This document shows positions 1-6,919 of a stretch of 10,974 bases of DNA, piece after piece. Under the pieces are notes generated by a model. It saw only the letters and a list, made by a program, of their open reading frames with translations. It was not told where the DNA came from and made no database searches. This stretch comes from Desulfobacterales bacterium (GTDB lineage Bacteria > Desulfobacterota > Desulfobacteria > Desulfobacterales > C00003060), in assembly GCA_020347085.1 (NCBI GenBank), contig CP070769.1, forward strand, positions 1,251,105 through 1,262,078, in the 5' to 3' direction. Within the stretch, counting starts at the first letter, position 1. Every line of letters begins with the position of its first letter. Position numbers and translations under genes: made by a program.

Positions 1-86
1 CAAGGGGACATCCTTTTTGAGTTCAGGTCACTTGTTCGTGGTAAATCATCAAAAGAGTCCATTCAAGAATATGGGAGGATCTTGCT

Positions 87-914
87 ATGTGGGAATATAC
101 GGATAAGGTCAAGGATCACTTCTTGAAACCGAGAAATGTGGGGGAAATTGAAGACCCTGACGGCGTGGGAGAAGTCGGATCACTCGCGTGCGGGGACGCG
201 TTGAAGCTGACCTTTGAACTGGATGAACAGAAACGGATTAAGGACGCAAAGTTCCAGACGTTTGGCTGTGCGAGCGCCATTGCTTCCTCATCAGCACTAA
301 CCGAGATGATCAAAGGAATGACCGTGGAAGAAGCTGAAAAGGTCACCAATGAAGATATTGCCCGTTACCTTGGAGGGCTTCCGAAAGAAAAAATGCACTG
401 CTCTGTCATGGGTCGCGACGCCTTAGAAAAGGCGATTTCTCATTATCGGGGTGAGCCTGAAACCAAAGTTGAAGGTGAAATAGTCTGCGAGTGCTTTGGT
501 GTGACAGACGTGGAAATAGAGCGCGTCGTCCGTGAAAGCCATCTGGCCTCGGTCGAAGACGTGACAGATTATACAAAAGCAGGCGGAGGGTGTGAAAGCT
601 GTCATGAGAAGATACAGGAAATCATCGATAAGGTTCATGGCAAGCCGCATATTGTGCACAGGAAGCCGGCTCCGTTGACCAATATTCAAAAGATCAAGCT
701 CATCGAGGAAACCCTGGAACGTGAGATAAAACCTTCGCTCAAGCAGGACGGAGGAGATATCGAACTTATTGACGTGGACGGGAATACGGTCACCGTGAAG
801 CTGCGAGGAACGTGTGCCACCTGTGTTGCCTCGGAGGTTACGCTCAAACACTATGTGGAGTCTAAACTGCGTGAAATGGTGACGCCAGAGCTGATCGTGG
901 AGGAGGTGCAATGA
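87..914 (+). CDS. nifU: NifU, three-domain Fe-S cluster scaffold protein
   Basis: Scaffold on which [Fe-S] clusters are assembled in the cytoplasm from sulfur delivered by NifS, then passed to apo-proteins. The 275 residues hold the full NifU order: an IscU-like N-terminal domain (about 1-125) with the three scaffold cysteines C35, C61 and C105; a central BFD-like [2Fe-2S] domain with C134/C136 and C169/C172; and a C-terminal Nfu domain (about 200-275) with the C243-x-x-C246 pair. The ATG at 87 follows a strong ribosome site, GGGAGGA, at 73-79. The stop overlaps the nifS start as ATGA, so the two are translationally coupled. All expected cysteines are present, so it should be functional. No nitrogenase gene is visible nearby; the nif name rests on domain architecture, and a general Fe-S role is as likely as a nitrogenase-specific one. 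Confidence 0.95.
   Translation: MWEYTDKVKDHFLKPRNVGEIEDPDGVGEVGSLACGDALKLTFELDEQKRIKDAKFQTFGCASAIASSSALTEMIKGMTVEEAEKVTNEDIARYLGGLPKEKMHCSVMGRDALEKAISHYRGEPETKVEGEIVCECFGVTDVEIERVVRESHLASVEDVTDYTKAGGGCESCHEKIQEIIDKVHGKPHIVHRKPAPLTNIQKIKLIEETLEREIKPSLKQDGGDIELIDVDGNTVTVKLRGTCATCVASEVTLKHYVESKLREMVTPELIVEEVQ
901..906 (+). promoter_or_regulatory. Ribosome binding site for nifS inside nifU
   Basis: A perfect AGGAGG lies in the last codons of nifU, 4 bases before the ATG at 911 and 7 before the ATG at 914. Spacing slightly favours 914, while the stop/start overlap favours 911; the protein differs by one methionine only. It supports coupled translation of the two partners. Confidence 0.7.
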
Positions 915-2095
915 TGAGGGTGATCTATACCGACAACAATGCAACGACACAAGTTGCGCGGGAGGTCGTGGAAGAGATGCTTCCTTATTTCCACGACCTT
1001 TACGGCAACCCATCCAGCATGCACAGTTTTGGCGGTCAGGTGGCGGGAAAGTTGAAAGAGGCGCGCCAAAAGGTGGCTAGTCTTACTGGAGCGACTCCAG
1101 ATGAGATATTAGTGACCAGCTGCGGTACAGAAAGCGACAATACAGCTATTCAGGCGGCTCTTGCATCACATCCTGACAAAAAACACATCATCACCACTCG
1201 GGTTGAACATCCGGCCGTATTAAACCTGTGCGAATATCTGGCTGAAAACGGATATCGGGTGACCTTTTTGCCGGTAGATCGGCAGGGGAGATTGAACCCG
1301 GAAGATGTATACAAGAGTATATCCAACGATACTGCCATCGTCAGCATTATGTGGGCCAACAACGAAACCGGTGTGATATTTCCCATAGAGGAAATCGCTC
1401 AGGAGGTGCGAGAACGGGGGGTCGTGTTTCACACAGATGCTGTGCAGGCTGTCGGCAAGATTCCAATTAACGTGCAGCAAGTCTCCGTGGATATGCTCTC
1501 TCTTTCGGGCCATAAACTTCATGGGCCTAAGGGAATCGGTGCCCTGTATGTTCGAAAAGGGACCAAGTTTTCGCCTTTCCTGATAGGAGGACACCAGGAA
1601 AGAGGGCGAAGAGGCGGAACAGAGAATGTTGCCTCCATCATCGGATTAGGCAAGGCGTGTGAATTGGCAGCAGCACATATCAGCGAAGAAAACGAGCGGG
1701 TGAAATACCTCAGGGACAAACTGGAAAACGAGATCCTAAAGCGGATCCCCAATGCCATGGTCAATGGTGACCGTGAGCGCAGGCTTCCTAATACGACCAG
1801 CATAAGCTTCGAGTATGTGGAAGGGGAGGCGATTCTCCTTATGATGAACGAATTCGGTATCTGTGCCTCCTCGGGTTCGGCCTGTACGTCAGGTTCTTTG
1901 GAGCCCTCGCACGTACTTCGAGCCATGGGTGTTCCTTTTACCGCAGCCCACGGTTCGATCCGGTTCAGCTTGAGTATTTACAACACCGAAGAAGAGATCG
2001 ATTTCATTATTGAGAAACTCCCTCCCATTATTGAACGACTGAGAGAACTGTCGCCGTATTGGACGCATTCAAAGATGGAGGCCACCGCTGTGTAG
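911..2095 (+). CDS. nifS: NifS, cysteine desulfurase
   Basis: PLP-dependent cysteine desulfurase: converts L-cysteine to L-alanine and carries the sulfur as a persulfide to NifU. It is a class V aminotransferase-fold protein of 394 residues, normal for NifS/IscS. Visible features are the N-terminal TDNNATT motif, H100 in the cofactor-stacking segment VEHPAV, the PLP lysine K202 in SGHKLHGPKG, the RGGTEN segment near 234-239, and the catalytic cysteine C325 in SSGSACTSG. The first ATG (911) overlaps the nifU stop; a second ATG at 914 is possible. An AGGAGG at 901-906 inside the end of nifU serves either. The immediate pairing with a full-length NifU, rather than with IscU/IscA/HscA, supports the NIF-type assignment. 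Confidence 0.95.
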   Translation: MMRVIYTDNNATTQVAREVVEEMLPYFHDLYGNPSSMHSFGGQVAGKLKEARQKVASLTGATPDEILVTSCGTESDNTAIQAALASHPDKKHIITTRVEHPAVLNLCEYLAENGYRVTFLPVDRQGRLNPEDVYKSISNDTAIVSIMWANNETGVIFPIEEIAQEVRERGVVFHTDAVQAVGKIPINVQQVSVDMLSLSGHKLHGPKGIGALYVRKGTKFSPFLIGGHQERGRRGGTENVASIIGLGKACELAAAHISEENERVKYLRDKLENEILKRIPNAMVNGDRERRLPNTTSISFEYVEGEAILLMMNEFGICASSGSACTSGSLEPSHVLRAMGVPFTAAHGSIRFSLSIYNTEEEIDFIIEKLPPIIERLRELSPYWTHSKMEATAV

Positions 2096-2133
2096 CCTGG
2101 CAATACCCTTTGTCATAGACAACCCCTATTTCA

Positions 2134-2140
2134 AAAGGAG
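2134..2140 (+). promoter_or_regulatory. Ribosome binding site of the M48 lipoprotein
   Basis: AAAGGAG sits 8 bases before ATG 2149 and 5 before GTG 2146. The spacing and codon type favour the ATG as start. Confidence 0.6.
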
Positions 2141-2148
2141 AAGTTGTG

Positions 2149-2961
2149 ATGAAACGTTCCAAGCGATGGATCTACTTATTTTTGATCGTTCTTTTTGTTG
2201 TGGCGGCTTGCAGCACGGTTCCCGTGACCGGCAGAAAACAGCTAAGCCTGATCCCCCGTTCCACAATTCTTCCGATGAGCTTTCAGCAGTATGATGAATT
2301 TCTAAAGTCGCACAAAATGAGCACCAATAGGGAACAGACTCAACTGGTCAAGAGGGTTGGCATGCGTATTCAAAAAGCGGTGGAACAGTATTTCGTTGAG
2401 AGAAATATGTCTCATCAGTTGAAGGATTATTCGTGGGAATTTAATCTCGTCGAAAGCGAAGAGGTGAACGCATGGTGCATGCCGGGTGGCAAAGTATTGG
2501 TGTACACTGGTATTTTGCCAATGACCAAAGATGAAAATGGTTTAGCGGTGGTGATGGGACACGAAATCGCCCATGCAATCGCCGAACACGGCAATGAGCG
2601 CATGAGTCAGGCTTTGGCTGTCCAGATGGGCGGCATGGCACTTTCAACAGCCTTGGCAGAAAAACCGGAACAGACCCAGCAACTGTGGATGGCAGCCTTT
2701 GGCCTGGGTTCTCAATTTGGCGTGATGCTGCCTTATAGCCGCCTTCATGAGAGCGAGGCAGACCATCTCGGGTTGATATTTATGGCGATGGCTGGCTACG
2801 ATCCAAATCACGCTATAGGATTTTGGCAAAGGATGGCGGAAGGGAAAGGTGGGCAGGCGCCGCCCGAATTCATGAGTACACATCCTGCCGGCGAAACCAG
2901 AATCCGAAATATCCGGGCCTTAATACCTGAAGTAATGCCATATTACAAAAAGTCAGGCTAG
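2149..2961 (+). CDS. M48-family zinc metalloprotease lipoprotein
   Basis: Predicted lipid-anchored metallopeptidase related to the LoiP/YcaL and OMA1-like M48 proteins, which act in envelope protein quality control. The N-terminus has a basic start, a hydrophobic stretch and a lipobox ending in C21 (VVAAC), followed by the TVPVTGRKQL segment typical of this group. The catalytic zinc site is complete: HEIAH at 138-142 and the downstream ExxxD helix (E201, D205 in ESEAD). STHPAGETRI near 243-252 matches the conserved C-terminal part. Length (270 residues) is normal for the single-domain form, with no TPR or PDZ extension. The start is read as ATG 2149; an in-frame GTG at 2146 just before it is also possible. 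It lies 53 bases after nifS, so it may be read through from that operon, but no functional link to Fe-S assembly is evident. Substrates cannot be told from sequence. Confidence 0.9.
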   Translation: MKRSKRWIYLFLIVLFVVAACSTVPVTGRKQLSLIPRSTILPMSFQQYDEFLKSHKMSTNREQTQLVKRVGMRIQKAVEQYFVERNMSHQLKDYSWEFNLVESEEVNAWCMPGGKVLVYTGILPMTKDENGLAVVMGHEIAHAIAEHGNERMSQALAVQMGGMALSTALAEKPEQTQQLWMAAFGLGSQFGVMLPYSRLHESEADHLGLIFMAMAGYDPNHAIGFWQRMAEGKGGQAPPEFMSTHPAGETRIRNIRALIPEVMPYYKKSG

Positions 2962-3043
2962 GATCCACCAGACACCTCAGACTGGCGCGCCTTTAGTAAT
3001 GGAACAGTCTTCCACATAGACCAACCAATAATCGGCACTTCAT

Positions 3044-3937
3044 ATGAGCAAAGTCTCATTTGCGGAAACCGAAGATCGCGACAAAGGGGTGAGAGCTTCG
3101 CTTAAAGCCCTGGGGGTCAATCCGGTCCGTGGCAAAGATGTCCTCATCACGCCCAACTTCAATACAGCCGATCCTGCCCCGGGCTCAACGCACAATGACA
3201 CGCTGGTGGCATTGGTAGAAGAGCTCTGGGCTATGGGGGCAAGCAAGATCAGCCTGGGCGAAAGGAGCTATTTGCCAACACGTCAGGTCATGGAGCAAAA
3301 GGGGATTATATCCCCCATGAAGAAAAGGGATGTTAACATCATTGATTTTGACGAGCTGGATGACACCGATTGGGTTGAATTCAAACCAGATAACACGCAC
3401 TGGACGAGCGGATTTCGCATTGCCCGACTCATTCTTGAAACAGAATCCCTCGTATCCACCTGCTGCTTGAAAACACATCAATTCGGCGGCGTCTTTACCA
3501 TGTCGCTCAAGCTGCATGTGGGGGTGGTACCCACCTTTCGGCATGGATACGAATACATGGCACAACTTCACCGATCACCTCATCAGGAGAAGATGATTGC
3601 AGAAATCAACCAGCCTTTTTCACCTGCCCTGATTGTATTGGATGGTATCGATACCTTCGTGGACGGTGGCCCTAGCAGTGGAAAACGGGTAAAGGGGAAT
3701 GTTTTCCTGGCCTCGACCGACCGCGTGGCCGTGGATGCAGTTGGGGTGGCGATCCTGAAAGTCCTGGGGAGCAATAATGCCATCATGAATAAGAAAATCT
3801 TCGAACAGGAACAGATTGTCAGGGCGGGTGAACTTGGGCTCGGGGCGTCCTCGTCTTCGGAAATCGATGTTATGCCGGTGGATGCGGAAAGTCAGAAATA
3901 CTGTGACCGTGTAGTGGAAACGTTGAAGGAAGGATAG
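3044..3937 (+). CDS. DUF362 domain-containing protein
   Basis: Member of the DUF362 family, whose biochemical role is not established; many members are linked to Fe-S proteins or redox metabolism. Family marks in the 297 residues are LITPNFN near 34-40, the central KTHQFGGVFTMSLKLHVG segment (about 143-160), and the C-terminal half of the fold, VLDGIDTFVDGGPSSG (about 198-213) followed by LASTDRVAVDAVG (222-234). It is the short form: there is no ferredoxin-type CxxCxxC cluster domain, and the only clustered cysteines are C140-C141. A TAA at 3029-3031 closes the frame just upstream, so ATG 3044 is the only good start, although no clear ribosome site precedes it. There is no signal peptide, so it is probably cytoplasmic. 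It ends 10 bases before a small phosphatase gene. Confidence 0.85.
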   Translation: MSKVSFAETEDRDKGVRASLKALGVNPVRGKDVLITPNFNTADPAPGSTHNDTLVALVEELWAMGASKISLGERSYLPTRQVMEQKGIISPMKKRDVNIIDFDELDDTDWVEFKPDNTHWTSGFRIARLILETESLVSTCCLKTHQFGGVFTMSLKLHVGVVPTFRHGYEYMAQLHRSPHQEKMIAEINQPFSPALIVLDGIDTFVDGGPSSGKRVKGNVFLASTDRVAVDAVGVAILKVLGSNNAIMNKKIFEQEQIVRAGELGLGASSSSEIDVMPVDAESQKYCDRVVETLKEG

Positions 3938-3947
3938 TAGAGATGTA

Positions 3948-4352
3948 ATGTCTGCCAACACCAGATTCATCTTAGACAATCTATCCATCGGCAATTATGA
4001 AGCGGCACTAAACCCGCTACCTACCATTTCAGCCCTGTTAAATGTAGCAGTAGAGAGAGACCTACAAGAGACCACTCGCCTTTATCACAAAGTTCCCATC
4101 ATCGACATGCAGCCCATACCTGCCACGCAGATGCAGGAGGCCGTTGCATGGCTCAAACGTTACATCAGCGAGCATCAGGTCATGGTTTTCTGCAATGCCG
4201 GAATCGGACGTTCAAGTTCTGTAGTGATAGGCTATCTGTGTTGTAGTCTGGGATATGGCTTTGGAGAGGCTGTTGAATTCGTAGCAAGAAGAAAACCCGA
4301 TATTTCGATACTTCCCAATCTGATCGAGACCATCAAAGCTGTACAGACTTGA
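3948..4352 (+). CDS. Dual-specificity-type protein phosphatase (DSP fold)
   Basis: Small cysteine-based phosphatase of 134 residues, about the size of a minimal DSPc domain. The P-loop is C82-NAGIG-R88-S (CX5R), with catalytic C82 and phosphate-binding R88. The segment KVPIIDMQPI carries D53, the natural candidate for the general acid. The C-terminal helices (LGYGFGEAVEFVARRKPDI) match the usual DSP ending. Odd: the residue before the catalytic cysteine is F81, where nearly all family members have His, which may alter the cysteine pKa. Substrate is unknown: bacterial DSPs can act on phosphoproteins, phosphoinositides, or phosphatidylglycerophosphate (PTPMT1-like). A lipid kinase two genes downstream makes a lipid phosphate worth considering. 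The start ATG 3948 lies 10 bases after the DUF362 stop and has only a distant GGAAGGA as ribosome site. Confidence 0.85.
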   Translation: MSANTRFILDNLSIGNYEAALNPLPTISALLNVAVERDLQETTRLYHKVPIIDMQPIPATQMQEAVAWLKRYISEHQVMVFCNAGIGRSSSVVIGYLCCSLGYGFGEAVEFVARRKPDISILPNLIETIKAVQT

Positions 4353-4428
4353 TCTTGGCCCAGAGCGAAATAGGACAAATGTGGAACGGCCAATTTTTTG
4401 CCTGTTGACTTGAGTTGGGATAACGCGG

Positions 4429-5190
4429 GTGAAGAAGTCTGCTGGGGAAAGACCAAGGATTGTTGTGACCACGGATGTTAACGGAACGACGACACCGGAC
4501 AATACTTTTGCGGAGCTTGTCAGGGCTGACGGCTTATTTGACGCCATGGAGGCATTGATGAAGCGTTACACCTCCGGAAGCTGCAAATTTTCTACTGTGC
4601 TTCCAAGGATGAGACGCCTGGCTGCCGGCGTGGATAGAAGACGTCTTGAGTCTTATGCTCATGCCATGCCCCTATATACGGGCGTCGCCGAAACCTTTGA
4701 ACAATTGACTCAATCTGACAAACTGGATGTGAAAGTAGCCCTTTCCACAACAGGCTTTGCCGGGCTGATGGCTTTGGTGAATAAGCTTCGTCACAGGTCT
4801 TTGCTAAGTGTGGCAGCGTCTCCAGTCCTTGTGCGTTTGCTAAGTCAAAAAGAAAAAGCGTGTCTGATTCGGGCCATTACGGACGAGAAGCAGAAAGTCA
4901 AGGTAATGGATGATCTGGCAAATTTACACAAGCCAAGCAAACAACTTTTTTTTCACATAGGGGATACCATGGGAGATTTTCTCGCAATAAGACATGCAGC
5001 AGAATTAGGGGGCACTGGCGTCGGTTTCAATCCAAACGAGCCGCTAAAATCGAGCATTTCTTCTCTTCCCAAAAGCTTCCGGACGAGAATCTGTGAAATC
5101 GATTTTGCAGCTGATGAAGAACCCGATTATACCAGGGTTGGTGATGTCATAAGAGAAACGGTCTGGGAAAGACTCAGGACAGAACTTTAA
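4429..5190 (+). CDS. HAD-superfamily protein with altered motif I (DVNGT)
   Basis: Haloacid-dehalogenase-fold protein, 253 residues. Motif I is D16-V-N18-G-T near the N-terminus; motif II is probably the serine or threonine of ALSTTG (104-109); a lysine in KPSK (168-171) could serve as motif III; motif IV is GDTMGD (178-183) with two acidic metal ligands. HAD phosphatases normally have DxD in motif I, where the second Asp is the acid/base; here it is Asn, so ordinary phosphatase activity is uncertain although the nucleophile and magnesium site remain. Residues 25-100 form a helical cap of C1 type. The start is GTG at 4429, the only one that keeps motif I whole, with TTGGGA ending 8 bases upstream. 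Three bases separate it from the lipid kinase gene, so the two are very likely co-expressed. Substrate unknown. Confidence 0.8.
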   Translation: MKKSAGERPRIVVTTDVNGTTTPDNTFAELVRADGLFDAMEALMKRYTSGSCKFSTVLPRMRRLAAGVDRRRLESYAHAMPLYTGVAETFEQLTQSDKLDVKVALSTTGFAGLMALVNKLRHRSLLSVAASPVLVRLLSQKEKACLIRAITDEKQKVKVMDDLANLHKPSKQLFFHIGDTMGDFLAIRHAAELGGTGVGFNPNEPLKSSISSLPKSFRTRICEIDFAADEEPDYTRVGDVIRETVWERLRTEL

Positions 5191-5193
5191 AGC

Positions 5194-6180
5194 ATGAAAG
5201 CCGTGGCGATTGTAAACCCGGTCTCAGGTCGGCGGCAAGCTCCTCGTAGATGGCCAACCCTTCTCAAAACAGCGGGGCTGAACGCCATGGGCATGATGAC
5301 TTGGTGGACTGAGGGTTCTGGCCATGCTGAGGTCCTGGCGGCACGAGCCCGCCGGGAAGGATTTGAACGGGTTATTGTGGCTGGTGGCGACGGTACGTTA
5401 TTGGAGGTTTTAAACGGACTGTGGTGGGAAGCAAAAGGGAGATTGCCTAGTGTGGGAATGGTATCGTTTGGCATAGGTTGCGACTATATCCGCAATTTTG
5501 ACGTCGGATACAGTCTGACCGAGGCATTGGTTGTCGCCTTGGGAGAATCATTGATACCAGTGGACATAGGGATGTGTCATTTGCATGATATGAATGGGAG
5601 ACCGGTGCAAAGGGTGTTTATGAACGTATTGGGTCTGGGCTATGATGCTAATGTGGTTGAACGTATGCTACGACAGCGTAGTCACGTGCACGGAAGAATA
5701 ATCTACCTACTCAGTGCGCTACAGGAGCTCGTTCGGCTTAAATCTCACCGAATGAAAGCAGAAGTGGATGGAGACTGCTTCCAGACGGATACGGTTCTTT
5801 TTGCTGTGGGCATAGGGTGTTACTTTGGTGGGGGCATGATGATTACACCCGGAGCCTCGCCCCAAGGCGGTCGTTTCCAATTGGTGTGGGGCCACCATCA
5901 AAGTCGCCTCGAAGTGTTGCGCCTGCTTTCAAAGATTTACGCGGGTCAACACCTGCATCATCCCCGGGTTCACACGCGCTATGGCCGTCACGTGAAAGTA
6001 ACTGCCGAACCTCAAGCATATGTCCAAGCGGAGGGAGCGCTGATTGGCCAAACCCCGGTCGAAGTAGAGCTCTATCCGATGAAACTTCAGTTTGCGGCTG
6101 CAAAAACCAAGTTCGGTCCATTGGCCTGGGCCAAGAACCGTGCAACCGTGGTCGGGACAAAACGAGGAGGCTGGTCATGA
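5194..6180 (+). CDS. Diacylglycerol/sphingosine-kinase-like lipid kinase
   Basis: Member of the DAGK catalytic family (YegS/BmrU/DgkB type), which phosphorylates lipid hydroxyls such as diacylglycerol using ATP at the inner membrane face. In the 328 residues one sees NPVSG (8-12) in the first strand, the nucleotide-binding GGDGTLLEVLNGL (64-76), and the C-terminal domain ending in VQAEGALIG-PVEVEL, which matches the usual DGE-containing strand. The conserved GTGNDF(A) segment that normally follows the second strand is replaced by GIGCDY (93-98), keeping the glycines and Asp but not Thr/Asn. The length fits the family (about 290-330). It starts 3 bases after the HAD gene and its TGA overlaps the start of the PPC gene. 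The lipid substrate cannot be deduced. Confidence 0.88.
   Translation: MKAVAIVNPVSGRRQAPRRWPTLLKTAGLNAMGMMTWWTEGSGHAEVLAARARREGFERVIVAGGDGTLLEVLNGLWWEAKGRLPSVGMVSFGIGCDYIRNFDVGYSLTEALVVALGESLIPVDIGMCHLHDMNGRPVQRVFMNVLGLGYDANVVERMLRQRSHVHGRIIYLLSALQELVRLKSHRMKAEVDGDCFQTDTVLFAVGIGCYFGGGMMITPGASPQGGRFQLVWGHHQSRLEVLRLLSKIYAGQHLHHPRVHTRYGRHVKVTAEPQAYVQAEGALIGQTPVEVELYPMKLQFAAAKTKFGPLAWAKNRATVVGTKRGGWS
6165..6170 (+). promoter_or_regulatory. Ribosome binding site fixing the PPC gene start
   Basis: A perfect AGGAGG in the last codons of the lipid kinase, 6 bases before ATG 6177. It decides the start against an open frame that extends about 360 bases further upstream. Confidence 0.8.
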
Positions 6181-6623
6181 AGGCGAGTGAAGGACAAATC
6201 GGTCGGGTTTTCGTGATACGACTTGAAGATGGTGATGTGGTTCCTGAATGCATTGAACGTTTCGCCGGCGAAAACGGTGTGTCGGTTGGCCACGTTATTC
6301 TTATTGGTGGAATTGGACAGGGACAGGTCGTGGTAGGGCCGCGTCGTTCGAATGAAAGACCACCAGACCCTATGCTTCTGCCTGTGGATGGCGCCCATGA
6401 AGTCGTTGGAGTGGGTGTTCTTGCTCCAGGGGAAGACGGTAGGCCGGTGCTTCATATCCATGCTGCTCTCGGCCGGTCGGGACACACCATGACTGGGTGC
6501 TTGAGGCCGGGCGTCAAAACGTGGCTCGTGGGTGAAGTCATCCTTTATGAAATCCTGGGCACAAACGCAACGCGGGTTAGGGATAGGCAAAGCGGCCTTG
6601 CGCTTTTAGAGCCCGCAAAGTAA
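6177..6623 (+). CDS. PPC/DUF296 domain protein
   Basis: Single-domain PPC (plants and prokaryotes conserved, DUF296) protein of 148 residues. The pattern is typical: GRVFVIRLEDGD (9-20), a helix PECIERFAGENG (23-34), GHVILIGGIGQ (38-48), then LHIHAALG (92-99), TGCLRPG (106-112) and a final EVILYEI strand (120-126). H93 and H95, perhaps with H103, could form a metal site; the position where many relatives have GGH is G-C108 here. There is no AT-hook, so DNA binding as in plant AHL proteins should not be assumed. The start ATG 6177 overlaps the lipid-kinase stop (ATGA) and has AGGAGG 6 bases upstream; the open frame runs further 5' inside the kinase gene, but that part is a frame shadow. Function unknown; the coupling suggests a role tied to the lipid kinase. 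Confidence 0.85.
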   Translation: MKASEGQIGRVFVIRLEDGDVVPECIERFAGENGVSVGHVILIGGIGQGQVVVGPRRSNERPPDPMLLPVDGAHEVVGVGVLAPGEDGRPVLHIHAALGRSGHTMTGCLRPGVKTWLVGEVILYEILGTNATRVRDRQSGLALLEPAK

Positions 6624-6919
6624 ACAAGGAAAAGGCTTCATCGCGTTGCTGCGCTTGAGAGGCTGGCGGTCCAATCTCATGTCCAAAGCTGGAATCAATT
6701 CAAGCTCCTAAGCGAATTTCTCCTGGTAGTTGGGTTGGGTGTGATTTCCGTGTTGAGATGATGCACCAGAAAGGTTAGCCTTCGTTCAGGCATATTGTAC
6801 CATTGAACTCAATCGTTGAGGGCATGACAGTGTTATTTTCTTGTTCCTCCACGCTTCCTCTAAACCAACCATCGGTCAAAATCAGACTGGATAAATTGAT
6901 TTTTCGTACAAAATTTGCT
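6624..6919. other. Intergenic region without a convincing gene
   Basis: About 296 bases if the next gene starts at 6920. It separates the lipid-kinase block from the exported-protein block, so it is the likely place for a promoter, but I see no good -35/-10 pair. It holds an imperfect 20-base dyad at 6687-6706 (AGCT-g-GAAT-ca-ATTC-a-AGCT), a short hairpin CTCAA-tcg-TTGAG at 6808-6820, and a 20-base segment at 6763-6782 that recurs with one inserted base at 7039-7059. The frame of the next gene is open back to a TTG at 6803, but that part does not look like protein. Confidence 0.5.
6763..6782 (+). repeat. Direct repeat, upstream copy
   Basis: GCACCAGAAAGG followed by TTAGCCTT here recurs at 7039-7059 with one extra C between the two blocks. 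The downstream copy encodes HQKGLAL of the first TPR. The upstream copy is non-coding: its ATGATG start runs into TAG after six codons. It may be a relic of a local duplication; chance similarity is not excluded. Confidence 0.4.

Noticed and set aside
1..141. Open frame at the left edge as the end of an upstream gene
   Set aside because: Two frames are open for lack of length only, the translations show no recognisable motif, and both run into nifU.
423..1013. 196-codon open frame on the minus strand across nifU/nifS
   Set aside because: Antisense to two certain genes with intact active-site motifs; the translation shows no domain pattern.
4355..4399. TTGGCC ... GGCCAA followed by six T, as a terminator after the DSP gene
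   Set aside because: The stem is only 6 bp with a 27-base loop, too weak to call an intrinsic terminator.
5817..6176. 5' extension of the PPC gene frame inside the lipid kinase
   Set aside because: The kinase frame is coding here, the extension has no PPC similarity, and AGGAGG plus ATG 6177 fix the start.
6803..6919. TTG-initiated N-terminal extension of the TPR-barrel protein
   Set aside because: It would place 39 residues before the signal peptide and lacks a well-spaced ribosome site.
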